From positions 620,001 through 684,000 of the forward strand of contig JAUYVI010000005.1 of assembly GCA_030715195.1 (NCBI GenBank): a stretch of DNA of 64,000 nucleotides, read 5' to 3'. Below the pieces are notes generated by a model that saw nothing but the letters and a program-made list of their open reading frames with translations, did not search any database and was not told the DNA's origin. A program made the translations under genes and the position numbers. Of the stretch, positions 43,186 through 55,252 are shown piece after piece; position 1 is the first letter of the stretch, and each line of letters begins with the position of its first letter. Source of the DNA: Dongia sedimenti. Lineage in GTDB: Bacteria > Pseudomonadota > Alphaproteobacteria > Dongiales > Dongiaceae.

Positions 43186-44064
43186 TTATGCCAGCTCGAT
43201 CCAGACCGGCTGGTGGTCGGAGCCGGGCGCGTCGTTGTCGATCCGGCACGCGCGCAATCGCGGCACGAGGCCGAGGGTCACGAAGCTGTAGTCGATGCGA
43301 AAGCCGCGTTCATAGCCGCGCTCGACCGCGGCCGGGAAGGTGATGCCCTCGTCCTCGCGGTGGCCGGTCGCCACCCAGGCATCGACCAGGCGATGGCCGA
43401 CATCGACCCGGCCATAGCCGAAGTCGCGATCCTTCGGCCCGACCAGCGCTTCGTATTCCGGCGATCCCGCGACCAGATTGAAGTCGCCGGTCACGATGGC
43501 ATCGGCGGGCATCGGCGGCGGGTTCTCCGTCTGCCAGTCGCCGTCGAATCCGGTCCAGGCGCCGCCTTCCTTTGGCGCCGACCACAGCACGTCGAAGAGG
43601 CGGGCGATCTGCGCCAGGCGTTCGTCCGGCGTCACGTCCGTGAGGTGGATGTTGTAATGCCGCAGCGGCCCGCCCGGCGCGTCGATCACCGTCTCGAGGA
43701 AACCCGCCACCATGTTGAAGACCGGTGCGGTCTTGAACTTCGGCAGGATGTGCAGGCGCGAGGAGAGGATCGGCCAGCGGCTCAAGGTCATCACGCCGAA
43801 CTGACGCCGGCGGTTGGTGACCGCGCCGTCCGCGGCGACCTGGCTCGCATCGACGTCGAAATAGGGGCCATAGACCCAATGGTGCTTCGGCAAGCGGGCG
43901 GCAATCTCCGCGGGCTGGTCGGTTTCGCCCGAACGCAGCCAATGCCGCTCGATCTCCTGCAGCGCGATGATGTCGGCCTCGCGCACCGCCGTGACGATCC
44001 GGTCGACGTCGATCCGGCCGTCGCGGCCCCGCGAAAACTGCGTGTTGTAACCGACCAGCCGCAT
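43186..44064 (-). CDS. Endonuclease/exonuclease/phosphatase-family protein
   Basis: A 292-residue EEP-fold hydrolase. Conserved catalytic motifs are YNTQF, ALQEIERHW, GDFNLVAG and GSDHQPVWIEL. No signal peptide is evident. It may be a phosphodiesterase or a DNA/phosphoinositide phosphatase; substrate cannot be told. ATG 44064 begins immediately before the first conserved strand; ATG 44097 is possible but lies in the divergent promoter region, where TGAACGTTCA (44087-44096) is a perfect palindrome. Confidence 0.85.
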   Translation of the reverse strand: MRLVGYNTQFSRGRDGRIDVDRIVTAVREADIIALQEIERHWLRSGETDQPAEIAARLPKHHWVYGPYFDVDASQVAADGAVTNRRRQFGVMTLSRWPILSSRLHILPKFKTAPVFNMVAGFLETVIDAPGGPLRHYNIHLTDVTPDERLAQIARLFDVLWSAPKEGGAWTGFDGDWQTENPPPMPADAIVTGDFNLVAGSPEYEALVGPKDRDFGYGRVDVGHRLVDAWVATGHREDEGITFPAAVERGYERGFRIDYSFVTLGLVPRLRACRIDNDAPGSDHQPVWIELA

Positions 44065-44187
44065 GCGCCACCTTTTGTCGAATAACTGAACGTTCATTCA
44101 TTTTGTCACTTGACACCCCATCCTGTCGATGCCGATCATTCGGCCCGAAAAAGCGCTTCAGACACTGCTGGCAGAGGGGGCTATGCG

Positions 44188-45801
44188 ATGACCACCGGAT
44201 TCCGGATACCTGCACGCATGCGCGCCCGCGCGGCGGCCGTGCTGGCCACCGTAGCGATCCTTGCGGCATCGCAGGCCTGGGCGCAGGACGGCACGATCGT
44301 GGCCGGCATCGGCGACCAGTGGCAGAGCCTGGATCCGCAATACAGCAACGCCTCCAAGGACGCGCAGATTCTGGGCGACCTCTATGAAGGCCTGGTCGGG
44401 CTCGATGCCGCCGGCAACCCGGCGCCCGGCGCCGCGGAGAGCTGGGATATCTCCGCGGACGGCCTCACCTACACCTTTCATCTCCGCGACGGCTTGAAGT
44501 GGTCGAACGGCGATCCGCTGGTGGCGCAGGATTTCGTCAATGGCGCGGAGCGACAGGAGAACCCGGCGCTCGGATCCTACAAGGCCTATTATCTCTTCAC
44601 CCAGCTGCCGATCACCGGTGTCGGCGACTACAACGCCAAGACGGCGACCGATTGGAGCAAGACCGGCATCACCGCGCCGGATGCCCGGACCGTCGTCATC
44701 CATCTCGACCGGCCCAATCCCTACGCCCTGCAGCTGCTGAACTTCTATTACATCTCGCCGCTGCATAAGCCGAGCCTCGACGCGCATGGCGCGGATTTCG
44801 TGCAGCCGGAGAATTTCGTCGGCAACGGCGCCTATGTGTTGAAAGAGCTGGTGCCGCAGTCCCACGTGCTGCTGGTCAGGAATCCGAACTACTGGGACGC
44901 GGCCAACGTCCATGCCGACAGCATCAGATACGTGGTCACCGAGGACGTGAACACCGAACTGAAGATGTTCAAGGCCGGCCAGCTCGACATCACCTGGGAC
45001 GTCCCTACCGAGCAGCTCGCGGCGTTGAAGAAGGAATATGGCGCCGGCCTCCATGTCGCACCCTACGCCGCCACCGGCCACCTGACCTTCAACACCCAGA
45101 AGGCCCCGCTGACCGATATCCGGGTTCGCAAGGCCCTGGCCTTGGCGATCGATCGCGACATCGTGGTCAACAAGATCGCGCGAAGCGGCGATCCGATCAT
45201 CACCTCCTTCGTCCCGCCGATGGATCCGGGCTATCCGCAATTGAAGGCGGCGGATTTCAGCGCCGACCAGAAGGCGAACGATGCGTTGGCGCTGAAGCTG
45301 ATCGAGGAAGCCGGCTACGGGCCGGGCAAGCCGCTGACGCTGAACTACTACTGCACCTCGGACGACCTGCAGCGCAAGATCACCCAGGGGATCGCCATCA
45401 CCTGGCAGAAGAAGCTGGGCGTGATCAGCCGCATCCGCCTGGAGGAAAGCCAGTCGCTCTACGATGACTTCTACAAGCTGGAATGGGATGTCTATTGTGA
45501 CGGCTTCACCGGTGACTATGCCGGGCCGGAGCCGTTCCTGGTCTACCGGACCGAAGCGGCCGGTGCCCAGTATCCATGGAAGAACGACGCCTTCGAAGCG
45601 GCCATGGCCAAGGCGACGGCGATCACCGACCGCGACGCCCGCAAGAAAGTGCTGCAGGAAGCCGAGCAGATCCTGTTGGACGACTATCCGGTCGCGATGA
45701 TGTATCAGGAGACCAAGCGCAACCTGATCTCGAAGCGCGTGACCGGCTGGGTCGACAACCCGATCGGCTATCACCTCACCAAGTTCCTGAAGCTGCAATA
45801 G
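44188..45801 (+). CDS. Oligopeptide-type ABC substrate-binding protein (orphan)
   Basis: A 537-residue periplasmic binding protein of the OppA/DppA family with a cleavable signal (AAAVLATVAILAASQAWA). LDPQYSNASKDAQILGDLYEG is the usual N-terminal signature (20 residues shown in part), and PLTDIRVRKALALAIDR the mid one. It should deliver peptides to an OppBCDF-type transporter, but no permease or ATPase genes are adjacent. ATG 44188 places the signal peptide near the start. Confidence 0.9.
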   Translation: MTTGFRIPARMRARAAAVLATVAILAASQAWAQDGTIVAGIGDQWQSLDPQYSNASKDAQILGDLYEGLVGLDAAGNPAPGAAESWDISADGLTYTFHLRDGLKWSNGDPLVAQDFVNGAERQENPALGSYKAYYLFTQLPITGVGDYNAKTATDWSKTGITAPDARTVVIHLDRPNPYALQLLNFYYISPLHKPSLDAHGADFVQPENFVGNGAYVLKELVPQSHVLLVRNPNYWDAANVHADSIRYVVTEDVNTELKMFKAGQLDITWDVPTEQLAALKKEYGAGLHVAPYAATGHLTFNTQKAPLTDIRVRKALALAIDRDIVVNKIARSGDPIITSFVPPMDPGYPQLKAADFSADQKANDALALKLIEEAGYGPGKPLTLNYYCTSDDLQRKITQGIAITWQKKLGVISRIRLEESQSLYDDFYKLEWDVYCDGFTGDYAGPEPFLVYRTEAAGAQYPWKNDAFEAAMAKATAITDRDARKKVLQEAEQILLDDYPVAMMYQETKRNLISKRVTGWVDNPIGYHLTKFLKLQ

Positions 45802-45805
45802 TCGC

Positions 45806-45849
45806 GCACCAAATGCGTCATGCCCGGGCTCGACCCGGGCATCTGGTGC
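45806..45849. repeat. Palindromic repeat, copy 1
   Basis: The core ATGCCCGGG-CTCGA-CCCGGGCAT sits inside outer arms GCACCA/TGGTGC, just after the OppA-like stop. The core recurs at 61443-61465 as ATTGCCGGG-CTCGA-CCCGGCAAT, with matching flanks (GCGTC before, CT after). It is a dispersed palindromic element that may also act as a terminator. Confidence 0.7.
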
Positions 45850-45913
45850 GTGCGACGCTCGGCTGCGGCCACTGTAATTGTGTAACGGCGCCATCCTGCC
45901 GCATAAGCGGGGC

Positions 45914-46885
45914 ATGACGCATGACCACGATCACCACGACCACGCGCATGAAGACCACGGCCACGCCCATGGGCACGGGCTTGGGCACGCCCATGCGCAC
46001 ATCCCGACCAATTTCGGCCGCGCCTTTGCGCTGACCACCGGTCTCAATCTCGCCTTGGTCGTGGTGCAGATCGTTTACGGCCTGCTGGCCGATTCCGTCG
46101 CCCTGCTGGCCGATGCCGGACACAATTTCGGCGATGCGGTCGGGCTGGTGCTGGCCTGGATCGCCTATTCGCTGACCCGGGTCCGCGCCAGCGAACGTTT
46201 CACCTATGGCTTCCGCTCGGCCTCGATCCTGTCCGCTTTCGCCAACGCCATCCTCTTGCTGGTCGCGACGGGCGCCATCGTCTGGGAAGCGTTGCGCCGG
46301 ATCGGCGATCCGCCGGAGGTCGCCGGCACGACGGTGATGGTCGTGGCGGCAGCCGGCGTGGTCGTCAACGGCCTCTCGGCCTGGATCCTGATGGCCGGGC
46401 AGAAGAACGACCTCAACATTCGCGGGGCCTTCCTGCATCTGGTGGCCGATGCCGCGGTGTCGGTCGGCGTGGTGGCGGGCGGGGCGATCATCGTCTTCAC
46501 CGGCTGGAACTGGATCGACCCCGCGGTCAGCCTGGTCATCGCCGTGGTGATTGTCTGGGGCACCTGGAGCCTGCTCCACGAATCCTTCGAGCTCTCGATG
46601 CAGGCGGTGCCGAAGGGCATCGCACTGGCCGAGGTGCGGGCCTATCTCGAAGGGCTGCCGGGCATCGCCGGCGTCCATCATCTGCATGTCTGGGCGATGA
46701 GCACGACCGAGACGGCGCTCACCGTGCATCTGGTCTTCCCCGCCGGCCATCCGGGCGACGCCTTCCTGGCGCAGGTCTGCGGCGAGTTGAGCCACCGGTT
46801 CCGAATTCATCATCCGACGATTCAGGTCGAGCTGGCCCAGGGCGCCAGCTGCGCCGTCGGGTCTGCCGATCACGAAGCTGCATGA
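45914..46885 (+). CDS. CDF-family zinc/cobalt efflux transporter
   Basis: A 323-residue cation diffusion facilitator. A His/Asp-rich N-terminus (about 1-30) precedes six helices. The metal site residues lie in DAGHNFGDAVG and HLVADAAVS (two HxxxD motifs), as in CzcD/ZitB zinc/proton antiporters. The C-terminal cytoplasmic domain has HHLHVWAM. ATG 45914 starts the His-rich segment. It stands alone on the plus strand. Confidence 0.93.
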   Translation: MTHDHDHHDHAHEDHGHAHGHGLGHAHAHIPTNFGRAFALTTGLNLALVVVQIVYGLLADSVALLADAGHNFGDAVGLVLAWIAYSLTRVRASERFTYGFRSASILSAFANAILLLVATGAIVWEALRRIGDPPEVAGTTVMVVAAAGVVVNGLSAWILMAGQKNDLNIRGAFLHLVADAAVSVGVVAGGAIIVFTGWNWIDPAVSLVIAVVIVWGTWSLLHESFELSMQAVPKGIALAEVRAYLEGLPGIAGVHHLHVWAMSTTETALTVHLVFPAGHPGDAFLAQVCGELSHRFRIHHPTIQVELAQGASCAVGSADHEAA

Positions 46886-47361
46886 ATTCTGCGCGCGTCC
46901 GCGCGCAAGTTTCTCCCGTCACAAATTGACACCGCGCTGCTCCCTCTCGATGACTCGCGGCGCCGATCGTGGTATGATTGCTTTCTTCTTCCGACCCGTC
47001 CGCCGAAGCGCTTAGCACCCAAGCGAAGGCGCGGACGTGGTTCTGTTTGACATGGTGAACTGCATCGAACGTCGCGCGCGACGCGGTGAACCCGGTTGGC
47101 TGTTGCGCTACCCGGACCCGAGCCGGACAGAAAGAACTTTGCAAGCGAATTTGGCATAGCGCGGCGCAGTCACCGTCGGCGCGTGCATGCCTTCGTCTCG
47201 ACGACGCGATGGGTTTCGCCGCTTCTGCCAGGACGGTCAACCCCGACAGGACCCCGACGGAATCGAAAAATGCTTTCGGCCGTCCGCCGCTCGATCTGCA
47301 TTCAGCTTCAAGGGGTTGATGCAGTTTTAGGCCCCTCAAGACGGCCGGGGCCGTCGGGGTG
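46886..47361. other. Gene-free gap between convergent genes
   Basis: These 476 bp separate the CDF gene from the glycerol operon end. No ORF has convincing composition or homology and no tRNA fold was recognised. GACGGCC-GG-GGCCGTC (47340-47355) is a perfect hairpin 7 bp downstream of the glpU stop and may terminate the glp operon. A small RNA cannot be excluded. Confidence 0.5.
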
Positions 47362-47655
47362 CTAGACCCAGCGGAACACCACGCCGGCATAGACCAGCGC
47401 GATCACCAGCGGCGCCCAGAGCGTGGTGTTCACCAGCCCGATCCAGGCCAGGAAGATGAACGCGCTGCCCAGCAGCGAGATGAACAGCCGGTCGCCGCGC
47501 GTGGTGTCGAGGCCGAGGATGCCGTGGCGGGCACCGCCGCCGGGTGCCGCATATTCCCAGACCGACATGCCGATCAGGCACAGCAGGATGAAGCCGAAGA
47601 AGCAGGCGGTCGGCCAGGTCCAGGCCATCCAGGAGATGAGATCGGTGCCTTCCAT
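47362..47655 (-). CDS. glpU: DUF2160 small membrane protein of the glycerol operon (GlpU-like)
   Basis: A 97-residue membrane protein with three hydrophobic segments and the WTWPTACFFGFILLCLIGM and TTRGDRLFISLLGSAFI sequences typical of DUF2160. It is encoded next to GlpP/GlpQ permease genes in Rhizobium-type glycerol uptake operons, where it is called GlpU; its precise role is unknown. It follows glpQ by 15 bp. Confidence 0.85.
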   Translation of the reverse strand: MEGTDLISWMAWTWPTACFFGFILLCLIGMSVWEYAAPGGGARHGILGLDTTRGDRLFISLLGSAFIFLAWIGLVNTTLWAPLVIALVYAGVVFRWV

Positions 47656-47670
47656 GGCGGATGCTCCTGC

Positions 47671-48468
47671 TCAGACGCGGCCGAGGGCGAAGCCCTTGGC
47701 AATGTAGTTGCGCACGAAATAGATCACCACCGCGCCGGGGATGAGGGTCAGCGTCCCGGCCGCCGCCAAGAGGCCGAGCTCGTAGCCGGAGGTGCTGGCG
47801 GTCTTGGTCATCAGCGCCGCGATCGGCTTGGCGGCGACCGCGGTCAAGGTCTTGGCCAGCAGCATCTCGACCCAGGAGAACATGAAGCAGAAGAAGCAGG
47901 CGACGCCGATGCCCGCGGCGATGGTCGGGATGAAGATCTTGATGAAGAAGCGCGGGAAGGAATAGCCGTCCACATAGGCGGTCTCGTCGAGCTCCTTCGG
48001 TACGCCCGACATGAAACCTTCAAGGATCCAGACTGCCAGCGGGATGTTGAAGAGCGTGTGCGAGAGCGCCACCGCCCAGGGCGTGTCGAACAGGCCGACC
48101 GCGGAATAGAGCTGGTAGAATGGCAGCGCGAACACCGCCGCCGGCGCCATGCGGTTGGTCAACAGCCAGAAGAACATGTGCTTGTCGCCGAGGAAGCGGT
48201 AGCGCGAGAAGGCGTAGGCGGCGGGCAGCGCGACCGCCACCGACAGCACGGTGTTGATGGCCACGTATTCGATCGAGGCCACATAGCCCATGTACCAGGT
48301 CGGGTCGTTGAAGATCTTTCGGTAATTGTCGAGCGTGAAGCTCTGCGGCCAGGGCGTGAAGCCGCCGAGGATCTCGTTGGTGGTCTTGAACGACATGGTG
48401 ACCAGCCAATAGATCGGCAGCATCAGGAACAGGATGTAGACGATCGGTACGATCGAGCGCTTGCGCAT
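47671..48468 (-). CDS. glpQ: Glycerol ABC transporter permease
   Basis: A 265-residue inner-membrane subunit with six helices. The EAA loop (VPKELDETAYVDGYSFPRFF, about residues 165-184) contacts the ATPases. It is of the sugar-type MalG class. ATG 48468 overlaps the glpP stop by one base (TGATG). A longer open frame on the same strand, reaching 49179, reads glpP out of frame upstream of this start and is not real. Confidence 0.93.
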   Translation of the reverse strand: MRKRSIVPIVYILFLMLPIYWLVTMSFKTTNEILGGFTPWPQSFTLDNYRKIFNDPTWYMGYVASIEYVAINTVLSVAVALPAAYAFSRYRFLGDKHMFFWLLTNRMAPAAVFALPFYQLYSAVGLFDTPWAVALSHTLFNIPLAVWILEGFMSGVPKELDETAYVDGYSFPRFFIKIFIPTIAAGIGVACFFCFMFSWVEMLLAKTLTAVAAKPIAALMTKTASTSGYELGLLAAAGTLTLIPGAVVIYFVRNYIAKGFALGRV

Positions 48469-49331
48469 CACTTCGCCTCGTTCCGCATCATGAGGGTATA
48501 GAACACCCAGCTCATCGCCAGGATGATCAGGAAGTAGATGATCGACATGGCGCCGGCCGGGCCGAGGTCGAACTGGCCGAGCGCCACCTTGAAGAGGTCG
48601 ATCGAGAGGAAGGTGGTGGAGGAGCCCGGGCCGCCGCCGGTCAGCACCTGGACCTCGGTGTAGATCATGAAGGAATCCATGAAGCGCAGCAGGATCGCGA
48701 TGGTCAGCACCCGCTTCAGTTTGGGGAGCTGGATGAAGCGGAACACCGCCCAGGCGCTGGCGCCGTCGATCTTCGCGGCCTGGTAATAGTCGTTGGGGAT
48801 CGCGACCAGTCCGGCATAGCAGAGCAGCACCACCAGCGAGGTCCAGTGCCAGACATCCATCAGCACGATGGTGAACCAGGCGTCGCCCGGCTGGCGCGTG
48901 TAGTTGAAGTCGAACCCCAGCGCGTTCAGCCCCCTGCCCATCAGCCCGATCTCGGGCAGGGCGAACACGTTCCACATCGAGCCGACCACGTTCCAGGGGA
49001 TGAGCAGCGGCAGCGCCATCAGCACCAGGCAGACCGAGACCCAGGGTCCCTTGCGCGGCATCGCCAGTGCGATCGCCAGGCCGAGCGGAATCTCGATCGC
49101 CAGGATGATCGCGGTGAACATCAACTGGCGGCCGAGCGAGGCGTGGAACCGGTCGGATTGCAGCGTGTCCTGGAACCACTGCACGCCGGACCAGCTGAAG
49201 ATGTTGTTGCCGAAGGTTTCCTGGACCGAATAGTTCACCACCGTCATCAGCGGGATGATCGCGTTGAAGGCGACGAACAGGAACACCGGCAGGACCAGGA
49301 ACCAGGCTTTCTGATTGACCGTCTTGTTCAT
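48468..49331 (-). CDS. glpP: Glycerol ABC transporter permease
   Basis: A 287-residue MalF-class permease with six helices. The EAA loop AIPNDYYQAAKIDGASAWAVF (21 residues; core YYQAAKIDGA) lies around residue 190. It pairs with GlpQ to make the glycerol channel. It starts 9 bp after glpT and overlaps glpQ by one base. Confidence 0.93.
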   Translation of the reverse strand: MNKTVNQKAWFLVLPVFLFVAFNAIIPLMTVVNYSVQETFGNNIFSWSGVQWFQDTLQSDRFHASLGRQLMFTAIILAIEIPLGLAIALAMPRKGPWVSVCLVLMALPLLIPWNVVGSMWNVFALPEIGLMGRGLNALGFDFNYTRQPGDAWFTIVLMDVWHWTSLVVLLCYAGLVAIPNDYYQAAKIDGASAWAVFRFIQLPKLKRVLTIAILLRFMDSFMIYTEVQVLTGGGPGSSTTFLSIDLFKVALGQFDLGPAGAMSIIYFLIILAMSWVFYTLMMRNEAK

Positions 49332-49340
49332 GCTTGCTCC

Positions 49341-50419
<1,079 letters not shown>

Positions 50420-50420
<1 letters not shown>

Positions 50421-51493
50421 CAGGCGAGCCCTCCCACCAGCCGGTTCGCGCGGTCGAACAGGAAGCCGCGCGCCACATCGACATAGAGCCGCGCCGTCGA
50501 GCCCACCTCGAACGGATGCACGCCGTGCGACTGCGAGATCCAAGTCGTGCCGTTGAGGTCGACATGGAGGACGCTTTCGGATCCGCTCAACTCCGCCACC
50601 AGCACGTGCCCCTCGATGGCGACGGCGTCGGGGGTCTGCTGGAACGGGGTGATGTGATGGGCGCGGATGCCGAGCAGATAGTCGCCGTCCGGCAGATCGC
50701 GGGCGGCGTCATTGGCATACCAGGAAATGTTGGGCCCGAGCATGACCTCGTTGCCGCGCTTCATCACCGTCGCGGTGTTGAGCGGCGGATCGGAGAAAAC
50801 CTGGGCGCTGATCAGGTCGCTCGGCTTGCGGTAGATCTCGCCGGTCGGGCCGAACTGCGTCACCCGTCCTTCGTGCAGGGTCGCGGTATGGCCGCCGAAC
50901 AGCAAGGCTTCGGTCGGTTCGGTGGTGGCGTAGATCACCGTGCAATGCCGGTCGGCGAACAAGCGCGGCAGCTCGTCGCGCATCTCCTCGCGCAGCTTGT
51001 AGTCGAGATTGGCCAGCGGCTCGTCGAGCAGGATCATGTCGCTGTCCTTGACCAGGGCGCGCGCCATCGCGGTGCGCTGCTGCTGGCCGCCGGAGAGCTC
51101 GGCGGGCTTGCGGCCCAGCATCGGCTTCAGGCGCAACAGCTCGGCCACGGATTGGACTCGGGCGTCGATGGTCTTGGCATCGGCCCCGGCGACGCGGAGC
51201 GGAGAAGCGATGTTTTCATAGACCGTGAAATGGGGATAGTTGATGAACTGCTGGTAGACCATCGAGACATTGCGCTTCTGCACCGAAACGCCGGTCACGT
51301 TCTTGCCGTTGAACCAGATCTCGCCGGTTGAAGGCTTGTCGAGCCCGGCCATCAGCTGCATCAACGTGGTCTTGCCGGAAAGCGTGGTGCCGAGCAGCAC
51401 GTTGAAGGTACCTTCCTCGAGCGTGAGGTTGGTTTCGTGGATATGGACGGCGCCATCCACGCTCTTGGTCACGTTCTTGAGCTCGAGGGTCAT
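50420..51493 (-). CDS. glpS: Glycerol ABC transporter ATPase lacking the H-loop histidine
   Basis: A 357-residue MalK-type ATPase. Walker A is GTTLSGKTT (35-43), the signature LSGGQ (133-137) is canonical and Walker B is MILLDE (153-158). At the H-loop it reads [10 protein letters not shown], with Thr191 in place of His. A TOBE-like C-terminal domain follows. It forms the ATPase pair with GlpT. It is the first gene after a strong intercistronic hairpin downstream of glpV. Confidence 0.93.
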
Positions 51494-51522
51494 GGGCGAT
51501 CTGCGAATGTTGTTTCGCGGTG

Positions 51523-51552
51523 ATCCCCCGGGGCCTTCCCGCCCCGGGGGAT
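51523..51552 (-). terminator. Strong intercistronic hairpin between glpV and glpS
   Basis: ATCCCCCGGGGC pairs perfectly with GCCCCGGGGGAT over a 6-nt loop, a 12-bp GC-rich stem in the 91-bp gap. It has no U-run, so partial termination or mRNA protection of glpV is more likely than a full stop. Confidence 0.65.
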
Positions 51553-51584
51553 GCCGTGTTCAGACTACCACAGACGCAAGACGG

Positions 51585-53327
<1,743 letters not shown>

Positions 53328-53498
53328 GATCGTATCCTCCACGAGTGCGCGTTGCTGTTTTGCGCCCGGCTCCTGCGCACATTCCGAACCGGACGTCGTT
53401 TCAACCGTCGTGCGACCCGCATCGCGCGGCGGAAGAAGAACTCATCCCCAATTCGAACCCGCCGCCGGCGCCCTTCCCACGGGGCGCCACGGCTTCAC

Positions 53499-55004
53499 TC
53501 ACTCGTTCGGCAGAGCGGCTTGCAGCGCCGCGCGTTCCTCCGGTTTCATGTGCAAACCGAGCTTCGACCGCCGCCAGAGCACGTCATCGGCGGTTACCGC
53601 CCATTCCTGATCCTTGAGGTAATCGACCTCACGCTCGTAGAGATCGGCACCGTAATTGCGGCCGAGATCGTTGATCCCATGCGCCGTGCCGATCACCTTC
53701 TCGATCCGCGTTCCATAGGCGCGCGCCAGGCGCCGCACCATCGCCGGCGGCAGCCAGGAGAAACGGCGCGTCTGCTCGGCCAGGAAGGCCTCGAAATCGG
53801 CATCGGCAATGTCGCCGCCCGGCAGGGTCGCGTCCTTGGTCCAGTCGCCGCCCGCCTTCGGGAAGAACGGCTTCAGCTTCTGCAGCGCGTGCTCGGAGAG
53901 CCGCCGATAGGTGGTGATCTTGCCGCCGAACACGTTGAGCAGCGGTGCCTGGCCGCCATTCTCCTCGAGATCGAGCACGTAGTCGCGCGACACGGCAGAG
54001 GCGGATTCACTGCCATCCTCGTCGAACAGCGGCCGCACGCCGGAATAGGCCCAGACCACATCGGCGGGCGTCAGCGACTTCGCGAAATGCCCGTTCACCA
54101 CGTCGCAGAGATACTGCGTCTCCTCCGCGGAGATCGCGACCTTGGCCGGGTCGCCCTGGTAAGGCACGTCGGTCGTGCCGACCAGGGTGAACTTGCCTTC
54201 ATAGGGAATGGTGAAGACGATGCGCCGGTCGGCATTCTGCAGGATGAAGCAGTGCGCGCCCTCGTAGAGCCGATCGACGATGATATGGCTGCCCTTGACC
54301 AGGCGGAGCGTCGCCTTCTGCTTCAGCTGGAGCGCGCCGGTGATGAACTCGCCGGCCCAGGGTCCCGTGGCATTGACCAGCACCCGCGCCCGCAGGTTCC
54401 GCGTCGCGCCGCTGTCGGCGCGCAGCTCGATATGCCAAAGGTTGCCGTCGCGCTTGGCCGAAGTGACGGTAGTTCGGGTCAGGATCTCGGCGCCGCGCTC
54501 GCGCGCATCGACCGCGTTGAGCGCCACCAGCCGCGCGTCGTTGACCCAGCAATCGGAATATTCGAAGCCGATGTCGTGGCCGGGCTTCAGTCCGTTCGAA
54601 TAAGGCTTCTCCTTCAGGGAGACCCGCCGCGAGCCCGGCAGCCGCTTGCGGCCGCCGAGATGGTCGTAGAGGAAGAGACCGATCTGGATCATCCAGGCCG
54701 GCCGCAGCGACTTCTCGTGCGGCAGGACGAAGCGGAGCGGCCAGATGATGTGCGGCGCGGATTCGAGCAGCACCTCGCGCTCGCTCAACGCCTCGCGCAC
54801 CAGCCGGAACTCGTAATACTCGAGATAGCGCAACCCGCCATGGATCAGCTTGGTGCTGGAGGAGGAGGTCGCGCTGGCGAGGTCGTGCCGCTCGACCGCC
54901 GCGACCTTCAGCCCGCGCCCGGCCGCGTCGCGCGCAATGCCGATGCCGTTGATCCCGCCGCCCACGACGAGGAGATCGAGCAGCTCGCCGCCGCTCACGC
55001 CCAT
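53499..55004 (-). CDS. glpD: Aerobic glycerol-3-phosphate dehydrogenase
   Basis: A 501-residue FAD enzyme that oxidises glycerol-3-phosphate to dihydroxyacetone phosphate at the inner membrane, giving electrons to quinone. VVGGGINGIGIARDAAGRGL is the FAD motif; SSSSTKLIHGGLRYLE is the family hallmark; VFGGKITTYRRLSE comes late. It is the first gene of the uptake unit downstream of glpR and 171 bp upstream of glpV, with its own promoter-like region at 55100-55250. Confidence 0.95.
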   Translation of the reverse strand: MGVSGGELLDLLVVGGGINGIGIARDAAGRGLKVAAVERHDLASATSSSSTKLIHGGLRYLEYYEFRLVREALSEREVLLESAPHIIWPLRFVLPHEKSLRPAWMIQIGLFLYDHLGGRKRLPGSRRVSLKEKPYSNGLKPGHDIGFEYSDCWVNDARLVALNAVDARERGAEILTRTTVTSAKRDGNLWHIELRADSGATRNLRARVLVNATGPWAGEFITGALQLKQKATLRLVKGSHIIVDRLYEGAHCFILQNADRRIVFTIPYEGKFTLVGTTDVPYQGDPAKVAISAEETQYLCDVVNGHFAKSLTPADVVWAYSGVRPLFDEDGSESASAVSRDYVLDLEENGGQAPLLNVFGGKITTYRRLSEHALQKLKPFFPKAGGDWTKDATLPGGDIADADFEAFLAEQTRRFSWLPPAMVRRLARAYGTRIEKVIGTAHGINDLGRNYGADLYEREVDYLKDQEWAVTADDVLWRRSKLGLHMKPEERAALQAALPNE

Positions 55005-55105
55005 CGCCTCGTCAGCCGGGTGTCCTCAATCCAACGCCGTTTCACTGGTCGGATCCCTGCCATTCCCTGCCCGCGTCCGCCATTCTCGACCAGAGGCCGG
55101 TGACG

Positions 55106-55117
55106 GTTTTCGAAAAC
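55106..55117. promoter_or_regulatory. GlpR-type operator palindrome before glpD
   Basis: GTTTTCGAAAAC is a perfect 12-bp palindrome about 100 bp before glpD. It overlaps a -10-like TAGTTT; the -35-like TTGTGA is 17 bp further up on the minus strand. Related TTTTCG/CGAAAA half-sites lie at about 55142-55150, 55170-55180 and 55210-55220. DeoR-type GlpR proteins use such motifs. Confidence 0.55.
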
Positions 55118-55252
55118 TAACATCGCGCCTGGAAGTTCACAATCGAAAATCAGCCGTAGATTTTGCGCGATTGCGAAAAGGCGCGGTTCGAATGCGCTGC
55201 GCCGCACAAGATCGTTTTCCTGCGGGGAGTTAGCGTCAGATTCCGGTCAGAT

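Noticed and set aside
44087..44096. TGAACGTTCA palindrome before the endonuclease gene as a BetI box
   Set aside because: Only a 10-bp core match and the BetI-like gene is 5 kb away; insufficient for a call.
46719..47390. 223-codon minus-strand frame in the CDF-glpU gap
   Set aside because: Partly antisense to the CDF gene, no start signal, no recognisable sequence.
47671..49179. Single 502-codon frame spanning glpQ and part of glpP
   Set aside because: The upstream half reads glpP out of frame; the true glpQ starts at ATG 48468 with one-base overlap to glpP.
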